Shown piece after piece: positions 26,619-34,408 of a stretch of 64,000 nucleotides of DNA. Both the position numbers and the translations under genes were made by a program. Within the stretch, counting starts at the first letter, position 1. Every line of letters begins with the position of its first letter. Below the pieces are notes generated by a model that worked only from the letters and a program-made list of their open reading frames with translations, had not been told where the DNA came from and did not search any database. Source of the DNA: Phycisphaerales bacterium (GTDB lineage: Bacteria; Planctomycetota; Phycisphaerae; Sedimentisphaerales; Anaerobacaceae); contig PLLP01000002.1 in assembly GCA_003141315.1 (NCBI GenBank), positions 62,001 through 126,000 of the forward strand, read 5' to 3'.

Positions 26619-26695
26619 GGGTTAGGGTGTAGGGGATAGAAAAAAGCATTTACTTTTTCCGGTTAGCCCGCCTCTGGCGAACAGGGGGATTTTTG

Positions 26696-27088
26696 TCAAA
26701 ATTCTTCAGTGACAAAATCGAATACGTAATAAATCGCAATTCCTGCGATAATTATAAAAGCGTGCCAAAGCTGAATTTTGGGTACATAATCCGAAATAGT
26801 CTGCCGCGATATGGTGAACAGATTTTGCGTCCAGCTGGAAACCGCATGCGGAATTTCAGGGAAAAACAGAAAGACAGCAACAGCAGCAAGGGGTAATATT
26901 ATACAACCCGCCAAGGCCAGTCGTTCCTCGAAAACAATCTCAGCCAAAATCTTTTGCTGCCTTCTGGTCTCTATTTGCCTTAAAAGCCTTTCTTTGAAAT
27001 CAGGCCTGTCAGGCTCTGTGTGTTTTTTTAAGCCGCACCTGAGCATTTTGTCAAACGCATCTTCATAATTGGGTTTATTTGTAAGCAT
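26696..27088 (-). CDS. Membrane protein co-encoded with ECF sigma factor (possible anti-sigma factor)
   Basis: 130 residues. The N-terminal about 50 residues are soluble and charged (RPDFKERLLRQIETRRQQK), followed by two transmembrane helices (about 53-75 and 105-122). No ZAS-type HxxxCxxC motif is present. The start overlaps the sigma factor gene by 14 bases, the usual arrangement for an anti-sigma factor. That role is inferred from position only. Confidence 0.6.
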   Translation of the reverse strand: MLTNKPNYEDAFDKMLRCGLKKHTEPDRPDFKERLLRQIETRRQQKILAEIVFEERLALAGCIILPLAAVAVFLFFPEIPHAVSSWTQNLFTISRQTISDYVPKIQLWHAFIIIAGIAIYYVFDFVTEEF

Positions 27089-27656
27089 CGGTATTTTCTC
27101 CGAAAGAGCCTTCCAAAAGTTTTTTCAATCTTTCCCGGCCTCTGAATAGATACGTCTTAACGGTATTTTTGTTTGTCTTCATAATCTTCGCGATTTCTTC
27201 GACGCTTTTGTCCTCGCGATAAAACAACACGATTGATAATGCCCATAATTTTGGCAGCCGTTCGACCGTTTGCCAGACTAAATCGCTCTGTTCCCTGCAT
27301 TCAAGACCGTCAGCAATATCATTTTTCCCAGCCTCGGACTGCACATCAAAATCACCGAGCAATTCTCCGCTGCGGCCTTTGCTGCGAAGGTAATCTATCG
27401 CCTTATGGTATGCTATGCGCCACAGCCACGTATCTAACTTGCTTATCCCGGCGAAACTGCCGATTTTTTTATACACCGCAAGAAAGGTTTCATTTGCCAC
27501 ATCTTCACTCTCGTTTGCGTTAAGCCCAAGTGTATGGCAGCATAAAAACACCATTTTTTGATATTTATCAACGAATTCGGCAAACGCACAATGGTCGCCG
27601 CTTACAAGCAGTCTCTGCCAATCTTCTTTTTGCTGTTCGTCCTCTGTGTTAGACAA
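27075..27656 (-). CDS. ECF-type RNA polymerase sigma factor
   Basis: 193 residues if started at TTG 27656, which has GGAAAGG 7 bases upstream; an open extension to TTG 27710 adds 18 residues. Region 2 contains FAEFVDKYQKMVFLCCHTL and SKLDTWLWRIAYHKAIDYLR. Region 4 has the helix-turn-helix DKSVEEIAKIMKTNKNTVKT followed by YLFRGRERLKKLL. It directs RNA polymerase to a small regulon. It is coupled to the downstream membrane protein gene and divergent from the DUF6249-like gene at 27814, a likely target. Confidence 0.92.
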   Translation of the reverse strand: MSNTEDEQQKEDWQRLLVSGDHCAFAEFVDKYQKMVFLCCHTLGLNANESEDVANETFLAVYKKIGSFAGISKLDTWLWRIAYHKAIDYLRSKGRSGELLGDFDVQSEAGKNDIADGLECREQSDLVWQTVERLPKLWALSIVLFYREDKSVEEIAKIMKTNKNTVKTYLFRGRERLKKLLEGSFGENTDAYK

Positions 27657-27813
27657 TGGGCAACCTTTCCTTTTATTTGTTAGTCGAATAAAGGGATTAA
27701 AAAGTTTCAACTTTTTTGAAACCTCTTTTATAAAACCTGCGACTAATTATATAAAGACAGGCGCTAATATCCAAAGTGAAAACAGATGCTAAATTTACTC
27801 GAAAGGAGAATAA

Positions 27814-28185
27814 ATGTTTCCGATACTTGCAGATGCTGAGGCAGAACCATCAATAATAATTGGTCTTACGGCAATTACAATGTTAGTTGCGATGTTTTCA
27901 TTGTTGTTTTTTGTGAGGCGTCTGCAACACAAAGAAATAATGGCGGCCATTGAAAAAGGCATCCCGCTGCCGACAAAGCCGACAACCACCAAAGGTCCTC
28001 GTTGGATAACAAATATTTCGATAGGCGTTGGATTTCTTATAATTTCTTTGGCCTTTCTTGTTGATTTTTTTATCGGGTTAATTCACAACCGAATCACGGG
28101 AGACTTCCCGGTCTTTGTATTTCTCTTTGGAATAGGCGCAGCCTTTCTCGTGCGCGGCCTGTTGCAGCGGAAATTCCAGCAATAA
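27814..28185 (+). CDS. DUF6249-like small membrane protein
   Basis: 123 residues with a first helix at about 12-34, a cytoplasmic segment RRLQHKEIMAAIEKGIPLP, and two further helices (about 65-90 and 97-115). The 'HKEIMAAIEKGIPLP' segment after the first helix is typical of this family, which commonly sits next to ECF sigma factors. AAAGGAG precedes the ATG. Divergent from the sigma gene across 157 bases (103 if the upstream TTG is used). Confidence 0.7.
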   Translation: MFPILADAEAEPSIIIGLTAITMLVAMFSLLFFVRRLQHKEIMAAIEKGIPLPTKPTTTKGPRWITNISIGVGFLIISLAFLVDFFIGLIHNRITGDFPVFVFLFGIGAAFLVRGLLQRKFQQ

Positions 28186-28279
28186 GGGAACCTCTAAAAA
28201 TATGTTTATTGTCCGCCGACTTGTCCGGCGTAGTTTGCTTGTCCTCCATAGCATTGGCGAAGGAGGAAACGCAGGCGGG

Positions 28280-29719
28280 TTAAGTTTTAAGTTTTCTGAG
28301 GATGTCCCAGTATGCGCCGCGGGCGCCGCTGCGAATCGCGTCAGCTAATTCCGTGTTATCGTTGTAATTGTGGTCGGTAGCGTGAGCGGCAAAATCCTCT
28401 TCGAGTGCGGGGGCGAAAAATCTCTTGTCGGCGGCAATTAAATCTCGCACAAGCCGGGCAGGATTCGGGCCAAGCAAAGACGAGATGTAAAAGGTCGGCT
28501 GGAAAAAATCGACCGGGCCGGCGTATTTGCGTTTTATATTTGGATTGGTTTCGAGTCCACCTTTGGCGGATTCATTGCAGACAAGTTTTTCCATAGCGGT
28601 ATGCGGATAGATTCTTACGCCTACACCAGAACCGACGCAATCGGGATTGACGGCTTTTAGAAAATTGATTGAGTCGGCTGCGGTTTCGGGCGTTTCGCCT
28701 GGGCCGCCGATAAGCAAATCGAGCATAACGGTAATACCGTTTTTGCGGCAAAGCTGCACGGCTTTTTCTATGTCGCTCCTCGTATATGGCTGGCGGTATA
28801 TTTTGAGCATAGTTTCATTTGCGGAATCGGTTGTGAAGTCGATGCCGGCGCAGCCCGCCTTTTTCATAATAGAGGCCAGGGCGTCATCGAAAGGCACAAT
28901 CGAGAGGTATGTGTACCAGCGGATTTTTTTGCCGATACCGCGGCGGACGATTTCCTCGCAAACGGCGAAGGCGTGGCTGTAAGGGATGTTGAATTCGGGG
29001 TCGCAGATATGCAGGCAATTGATACCCTGTGAGAGGAGATTTTCGATTTCATCGGCGACCTCCGCAGGCGGCCTGAGCCTGGAGGCAGAGCCTTTTGCGA
29101 CAGGGTCTGCGCAGTAGATGCAATCGCGCGGGCAGCCTCTTTTTGTTTCGATGCCGATTTGGCCGCCATTTGCGAAATACCATTTGTTGTCGATAGCGGC
29201 TCTGCTTGTCGGCAGGGATAATTTTTTTGGCCAGGCGGGTTTATTGGCGATTGTTTTGCCATCGCGGCGCCATACGAGGCCGGCCACTTCGGCGAAATTT
29301 TTATTGTTTCGGAGCTGATTGTATAAATCGATGATAGCTTGTTCGCCGTCGCCGTGAATACCGAAATCGGATGCGGTAAATTCGACAATCTGTTTTGGGA
29401 AGATTGAGAAGCCGACACCGCCGACAACGACAGGAGCGAGGGTGAGTTTTTTTATTTTTGTGACGATTTCTTTTAGTTTCGGGACGAACCACTGTGCGCT
29501 CGGCCAGAAGCAATCGTCAATATTCCTAAACGAAAGGCCTACGAGCAGCGGATTGTGTGTGCTGAAATAATCTTCAATCGCCTTATCGGGGTTATCGCAG
29601 CGGCACAGGTCGAGAACCTCGGTTTTTATGCCGGCGTTTTGCGCTGCGGACGCGATATAATCGAGGCCCACCGGTGCGATGGGCGGTTTCATCAAATTCG
29701 TGTTTATAAGTGTAAGCAT
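28280..29719 (-). CDS. B12-binding radical SAM protein
   Basis: 479 residues. The N-terminal cobalamin-binding-like Rossmann domain (about 1-150) contains PPIAPVGLDYIASAAQNAG and VVVGGVGFSIFPKQIVEF. The radical SAM core begins with TKRGCPRDCIYCADP (the CxxxCxxC cluster motif, about residues 194-205). A conserved DLLIGGPGETPETAADSINF follows. Class B radical SAM enzymes of this design methylate or rearrange unactivated carbons; substrate and role are unknown. It stands alone; tatC follows upstream on the same strand. Confidence 0.88.
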   Translation of the reverse strand: MLTLINTNLMKPPIAPVGLDYIASAAQNAGIKTEVLDLCRCDNPDKAIEDYFSTHNPLLVGLSFRNIDDCFWPSAQWFVPKLKEIVTKIKKLTLAPVVVGGVGFSIFPKQIVEFTASDFGIHGDGEQAIIDLYNQLRNNKNFAEVAGLVWRRDGKTIANKPAWPKKLSLPTSRAAIDNKWYFANGGQIGIETKRGCPRDCIYCADPVAKGSASRLRPPAEVADEIENLLSQGINCLHICDPEFNIPYSHAFAVCEEIVRRGIGKKIRWYTYLSIVPFDDALASIMKKAGCAGIDFTTDSANETMLKIYRQPYTRSDIEKAVQLCRKNGITVMLDLLIGGPGETPETAADSINFLKAVNPDCVGSGVGVRIYPHTAMEKLVCNESAKGGLETNPNIKRKYAGPVDFFQPTFYISSLLGPNPARLVRDLIAADKRFFAPALEEDFAAHATDHNYNDNTELADAIRSGARGAYWDILRKLKT

Positions 29720-29762
29720 AGGTTAAACCGTAAAAAATCCGAATAACAAAAACAAAAATAAC

Positions 29763-29800
29763 CCCCGACATAATCCTCCTGCGGCGGACAAGAGTCGGGG
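29763..29800 (-). terminator. Terminator after tatC with a repeat in its loop
   Basis: On the minus strand the stem CCCCGAC/GTCGGGG is followed by GTTATTTTTGTTTTTG. Relatives at 5610 and 25663 have 5-base loops; here the loop is 24 bases and contains a TCCGCCGCAGGAGGA repeat fragment. The flanking CTAAAG is conserved. Confidence 0.75.
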
Positions 29801-29824
29801 CTTTAGGAGCAAATAAATATAAAA

Positions 29825-30595
29825 TTAAACGGCATTTTTTGCTTTTTTGCGTTCAGAGAGCCAGCCGAGAAGGACGCCCAGTTCGAAGAGAAGATACATC
29901 GGGATACACATCGCAAAAAGAGAAAATGGGTCGGAACCCGGTATCACGCACGATGCCGTGATAACGATGCCGAGGATAACATACTTTCTGGTCTTGTTCA
30001 GTGTTTTAACTGAAATAAGTCCGGTTTTAATAAGAAAGAAAATCGCTATCGGGGTTTGAAAGGCAATGCCGAAAATAAGCGCCATCATCCCAATAAACGA
30101 TATATAATTAGGAAATGTGAAGTTCGAATCTACGCCGAGAAAATCTTTGTTAAAGAACACGAAAAACTTCAGGGTAAGAGGCGCTATCAAAAGGAAAAAG
30201 AGCAATGCGCCGGCAACGAAGAGGATGGCAGAAAAAGGGACGGCGATATAGACGTATCTTTTTTCGCGAGGGTAAAGGCCTGCGGAAATGAACATCCAGA
30301 GCTGATAAAAAATCCAGGGCGAGGCGAGAAGAAGACCTCCCACACCTGCAATCTGCATGAAACTCGTAAAGCCCTCCGTGGGCGAAAGAATCTGCAGGCG
30401 AGCATCCTTGCCCATCGATTCGATGTATGGTTTTTCGATGAAGGAGATTATCGCCTTGCCAAAAAAAAGGCAGAGAAGAATTCCAACTACCAATCCTGCG
30501 ATTGAAAGAATCAGCCTTCGGCGCAATTCATCGAGGTGTTCCTCCAAACTCATGGCGGAATTAAGCGGTTCATCTCTCGTGGGAGTATCGGCCAT
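29825..30595 (-). CDS. tatC: Twin-arginine translocase subunit TatC
   Basis: 256 residues with six membrane helices. TatC hallmarks: N-terminal SLEEHLDELRRRLILSIAGL, SPTEGFTSFMQIAG, the periplasmic-loop PWIFYQLWMFISAGLYPREK and FGIAFQTPIAIFF with the conserved glutamine region. TatC binds the twin-arginine signal of folded proteins for export. It lies directly after tatA. Several predicted Tat substrates are encoded at 33-37 kb. Confidence 0.96.
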   Translation of the reverse strand: MADTPTRDEPLNSAMSLEEHLDELRRRLILSIAGLVVGILLCLFFGKAIISFIEKPYIESMGKDARLQILSPTEGFTSFMQIAGVGGLLLASPWIFYQLWMFISAGLYPREKRYVYIAVPFSAILFVAGALLFFLLIAPLTLKFFVFFNKDFLGVDSNFTFPNYISFIGMMALIFGIAFQTPIAIFFLIKTGLISVKTLNKTRKYVILGIVITASCVIPGSDPFSLFAMCIPMYLLFELGVLLGWLSERKKAKNAV

Positions 30596-30638
30596 TTGGT
30601 TTCAGAAAAAATTTGAAAAATTTCCTAAAGGGAAAATC

Positions 30639-30905
30639 TCAATTATGCGTGCCTGAATCACCGGTTTTTGACGTATCTTTATTAATATCATCTTTTAATT
30701 TTTTTACGCCGCTTTCAGCATCATTTCCAGTATCTTCTGCTTCCTTAAGGCCTTTTTTGAACTCGCTCACACTCTTGCCGAGGCTTCTTGCAAGAGAAGG
30801 CAGCCGGGAACCCCCAAAAATTAAAAGGGCAATAAGAAGAATCCAAAGCCAATCCATGCCCTCCGGCATCCCTAACGCCAGGAAATATTGAGTATGCTCA
30901 ATCAT
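30639..30905 (-). CDS. tatA: Sec-independent translocase subunit TatA/E
   Basis: 88 residues. A single N-terminal helix ([20 protein letters not shown], with the FGGSRLP motif at its end) is followed by an amphipathic helix ([20 protein letters not shown]) and an acidic tail. It forms the pore-forming part of the Tat system with TatC, whose gene starts 43 bases downstream. Confidence 0.94.
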   Translation of the reverse strand: MIEHTQYFLALGMPEGMDWLWILLIALLIFGGSRLPSLARSLGKSVSEFKKGLKEAEDTGNDAESGVKKLKDDINKDTSKTGDSGTHN

Positions 30906-31215
30906 TTTATTAAACTCCTTATTGGTTCGACAAGCTCACCATTTTGGATTTTTCATCATTATAACGCCGCTTACGCCTCTGTGTCAACAAATCTCGGCAA
31001 ATAATAGCCTTGTGCAGATGAATCGGCCTGTCGGGATTGACAAGGCCTTGATTCTATGACGACTTGTCGGACTACGGATACATCTGTGCAGATTAAGGCT
31101 TCGCGAAGCGTTTTTCCATCATCGCACGTGACATTTATTGGAAATTTCTCTTTTAATCAGTAAGATGAATTGGAAAATATGTTTTTAAGAGCGGAATCTT
31201 TCAAAGGAGAACGGT
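30906..31215. other. Intergenic region upstream of the PEP-CTERM gene
   Basis: 310 bases with no gene. A GGTTCGACAAGCTCACC repeat copy lies at 30923-30939. The tract 'cgggattgacaaggc' near 31034 recurs at 32157. GGAGAA precedes the ATG at 31216. Confidence 0.5.
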
Positions 31216-32126
31216 ATGAAAAAAAGGGCACCTCTATTGTATGCAGTAAGTAAAATTAAGAAAACTTCGTGTCTTTGTGTCTTCGCGATATATCTTCTCG
31301 TTTTCGGTTCCGGTTATGCAATGGCCGGCTGGATTACTCTCGATATGCCCGGCTACACAGTCAACACAATGGCACGTGGTATAGACGGCAGCAATATTGT
31401 CGGTAGCTACGATGACGCCTCCGGCACGCACGGTTTTCTATATAACGGTACAAACTGGACGACTTTCGATATGCCGGGGGCGTCTGAAACATGTCCTTCT
31501 GGCATAGACGGCAGCAATATTGTGGGCCGCTACTATGACGCCTCCGGCGTGCATGGTTTTTTCTATAATGGTTCAAGATGGACAACTCTCGATATGCCCG
31601 GCGCACCACACTATACTGATGTATATGGCATCGATGGCAGTAATATTGTCGGTAACTACGAAGACGTTTCTGGCATAGGACACTTTTTCTATATAATGGT
31701 TCAGAATGGACAACTCTTGAAACGCCCAGCGCGTTCTATACAAATAGTGGCATATCCGGCAGTAATATTGTCGGCACCGATGGCGCGAGAAGTTTTCTTT
31801 ATAATGGTTCAGACTGGACAACTCTCGCTATGCCCGGCACAGACACGACATTTGCATTGGGCATAGATGGCAGCAATATTGTCGGCGGATACATTGACGC
31901 CTCCGGTGGTCAGCACGGTTTTCTCTATGATGGGATAACATGGACCACTCTCGATATGCCCGGCGCATCCTGGACAGTCGCACGCGGCATAGACGGCAGC
32001 AGTATTGTCGGCGATTACTACGACACCTCCGGCTGGCAGCATGGCTTTATCTACACGACACCTGAACCGGCGACGATTTTACTCCTTGGTTTGGGTGCTA
32101 TAGCAATGATAAGAAAAACCAGATAA
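31216..32126 (+). pseudogene. PEP-CTERM repeat protein with internal frameshift
   Basis: Signal peptide (SCLCVFAIYLLVFGSGYAMA) followed by tandem units of about 40 residues with the core GIDGSNIVGxYxDASGxHGF and WTTLDMPGA. The frame breaks at about 31690-31696, where TATATA stands in place of the TATA expected from the sister repeats (TTCTATAATGG elsewhere). Past that point the repeats continue in another frame to 32126 and end in the sorting signal PEPATILLLGLGAIAMIRK. One 2-base deletion would restore a single protein of about 300 residues. PEP-CTERM proteins are exported and anchored by exosortase, which is not in this window. Could be a pseudogene, phase variation or an assembly error. 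Confidence 0.85.
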
Positions 32127-32161
32127 CAGCTTTGTGAAAACGGGGTTGGGACTTGCCGGGA

Positions 32162-32189
32162 TTGACAAGGCGGGTCGATTTAATATAGA
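32162..32189 (+). promoter_or_regulatory. Sigma-70-type promoter upstream of the DUF6599-like gene
   Basis: TTGACA, a 16-base spacer and TATAGA, about 75 bases before the start codon at 32265. The -35 element sits in the 'gggattgacaaggc' repeat also found at 31034. Confidence 0.55.
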
Positions 32190-32264
32190 ATTACCGGATA
32201 ATCAGGCCCGCCTGCCCAGAGACTCGTTCGGGGGGGCAGACTCGGCCTGTATCTGGAGCTTGTA

Positions 32265-33251
32265 ATGAGTTCAAATAAAATACCGCGCTATGAATCGATA
32301 ATAAGCGCAGGCGTAATATTATTGTTGTGCGGGATAGCGGCGGCGATAATCCTGCCGCAATTCAGTCAGCAAACATCAGGTCAAACGCAGAACACATCAG
32401 AACCGGCAGCCGGCGAATCAATCGAGAATATTCTTTCACAGCTTTCGCCAAAGGGTTTTTCGGCGGTGTCGAAGGCGGCGGTTTACGACGCCGATACGCT
32501 ATACGAAAAGATTGACGGGCGTGCGCCGCTTTATACGGAATCGGGTTTTGAAAAATTATTCACCCGGCTTTACAAGAGCGACTCTAACGAGATAGTCACC
32601 TTCGAGATTTTTGTTTATGGTATGGCCAAGCCTGAAAATGCACTGGCGGTATATAGTCAGCAGAAAAGAGACGATGCGGAGGACCTCACGGATTTTGATT
32701 TCGGATACCAGACAAGCAATGCGATTTTTTGCAGTCTGGGTAAATACTATTTAGAGATAATCGGGTCGGCACAATCGGCAGAACTGGTTAAATCGATGAC
32801 GGAGTCGGCAGTTGCGATAAAGGCAGCACTTCCTTCGGGCGGCGCTATCAAGACGGAGGAAATGGTAATTTTACAAAAGGCGGGGGCCGAGGCGGGAACA
32901 ATAAAGTTTTCCACGGACAATACATTCAGCTGCAAAGAGTTGACAAATATATTTTCAGCAGAGATAAAAGTTGACGGCAAACCGGCGACGATTTATTTGA
33001 GCAAACGCACCGATGAAAAAGAGGCAATCGCACTTGCAGATGCTTACGCGAAATTTCTCGCCAGGATTGGGGCGACAGAGAAAAAAATTGCCCTGCCTGC
33101 GGAATCGGCAAGGTGTTTCGATGAATTCGGGCCGATAGAAGTTGTTTTTAATAACGGCAATTTTCTCGCGGGAGTTCACGAGGCTGCAGATATGGAATTG
33201 GCGGCAAAGGCAGCGAAGATGCTAAACGAGGTATTAAAGGGAGCAAATTAG
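32265..33251 (+). CDS. DUF6599-like membrane-anchored protein
   Basis: 328 residues. An N-terminal helix (IISAGVILLLCGIAAAIILP) anchors an extracytoplasmic domain containing YDADTLYEKIDGRAPLYTES and the pattern FTRLYKSDSNEIVTFEIFVYG, resembling DUF6599-type proteins of unknown function. GGAG lies 8 bases before the ATG. It precedes the DUF362-like/ferredoxin/aldo-keto reductase genes on the same strand, separated by about 110 bases of purine-rich repeats, so it may belong with them. Confidence 0.7.
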   Translation: MSSNKIPRYESIISAGVILLLCGIAAAIILPQFSQQTSGQTQNTSEPAAGESIENILSQLSPKGFSAVSKAAVYDADTLYEKIDGRAPLYTESGFEKLFTRLYKSDSNEIVTFEIFVYGMAKPENALAVYSQQKRDDAEDLTDFDFGYQTSNAIFCSLGKYYLEIIGSAQSAELVKSMTESAVAIKAALPSGGAIKTEEMVILQKAGAEAGTIKFSTDNTFSCKELTNIFSAEIKVDGKPATIYLSKRTDEKEAIALADAYAKFLARIGATEKKIALPAESARCFDEFGPIEVVFNNGNFLAGVHEAADMELAAKAAKMLNEVLKGAN

Positions 33252-33360
33252 GCACAAAGGGGCAAAGGCACTAAGGCACAAAGAAAAAAGTGAGAAGGGT
33301 TAAGAGTGAAGCGAGAAGTGCGAAGTGAGAGAAAAGTAGGAAAAGTTTGAAAAGTGAGAA

Positions 33361-34356
33361 GTGTGCGAAGTGAGTGAATCCGAAGATAAAAAGATAGACA
33401 GGCGAAAGTTTTTGGCAAGAGGCGCGAAGGCGGCGTTATCCATAGCGGCGGCAAGCATCATTGCCAAAACGCTTTACGACAAGACGGGGCCGAGCGGCGA
33501 GCCGGAAACGGGGCTTGTGTCGCTGCCGGATTTTTCGGTGCCGGCAAAAGACGGGCAGGTAATCAGCGTCGTCAAAGGCAGCGACCGGATACAGACGGTC
33601 GATAAGGCGATAGATTCGCTCGGCGGGATTGAGCGCTTCGTCAAGCCGGGCGATGTCGTGGTGATTAAGCCGAACGTTGCCTTTACGACGGCGCCGGGGC
33701 TGGGCGCGACGACAAACCCGAACCTCGTTGCGGAGGTTGTAAGGCTTTGCTATACGAGGGGGCAGGCGAAAACGGTCTATGTGACGGATAACCCGATAAA
33801 CGACGCCGAAAGCTGTTTTGCGCTGAGCGGGGTAGGTAAGGCAGCGGCGCAGGCGGGGGCGAAAGTTATCCTGCCGAAAGACAGATTTTTCAAAAAGACA
33901 ACGCTTAAGGGCGGCAAACTTATAAAGAATTGGCCGATATTGTATGAGCCGCTGGCGAAGGCGAACAAGATAATCGGGATTGCACCGGTGAAGAACCACA
34001 GCAGGGCCGGCGCGTCGATGACGATGAAAAACTGGTACGGATTGCTCGGTGGGAGGCGGAACGTTTTTCATCAGGACATAAACTTAACAATCACGGAACT
34101 GGCGATGCTGGTGAGGCCGACGCTGGTGATTCTGGACGGCACGGAAGTGATGATGACCAACGGGCCGACAGGCGGTTCGTTTTCGGATTTGCGAAGGAAG
34201 GACACGATGATTGCGAGTTGCGACCAGGTTGCCGCCGACGCATTCGGATGCACGCTTCTCGATATGAAGATTGATGACCTGGCGTATCTTTCGATGGCGG
34301 AAAAAGCCGGCGTAGGCAAAACCGATTATCAATCGCTGAAGCCAGCCAACCTCTAA
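33361..34356 (+). CDS. DUF362-type protein with Tat signal
   Basis: 331 residues from GTG 33361 (another GTG lies at 33370). The twin-arginine motif DRRKFLARGAKAALSIAAAS predicts export of a folded, possibly cofactor-bearing protein. The body matches DUF362 proteins: VVIKPNVAFTTAPG, TNPNLVAEVVRLC, GIAPVKNHSRAGASMTMKNWYG and VILDGTEVMMTNGPTGG. Members are often linked to iron-sulfur clusters, though no ferredoxin cysteine motif is seen here. Upstream bases are the GTGAGAAGGGT-like repeat, so the start is less certain. First of a three-gene redox cluster. Confidence 0.8.
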   Translation: MCEVSESEDKKIDRRKFLARGAKAALSIAAASIIAKTLYDKTGPSGEPETGLVSLPDFSVPAKDGQVISVVKGSDRIQTVDKAIDSLGGIERFVKPGDVVVIKPNVAFTTAPGLGATTNPNLVAEVVRLCYTRGQAKTVYVTDNPINDAESCFALSGVGKAAAQAGAKVILPKDRFFKKTTLKGGKLIKNWPILYEPLAKANKIIGIAPVKNHSRAGASMTMKNWYGLLGGRRNVFHQDINLTITELAMLVRPTLVILDGTEVMMTNGPTGGSFSDLRRKDTMIASCDQVAADAFGCTLLDMKIDDLAYLSMAEKAGVGKTDYQSLKPANL

Positions 34357-34408
34357 AAAGAGTGAAGGGTTAAGAGTGAAGCGTGAAGGGCAATAAGGGT
34401 ATATTTTT

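Noticed and set aside
32154-32175. 'gggattgacaaggc' repeats at 31034 and 32157 as direct repeats of a mobile element around the PEP-CTERM gene
   Set aside because: Similarity is limited to about 15 bases and no transposase or inverted ends are found; one copy is better explained as a promoter -35 region.
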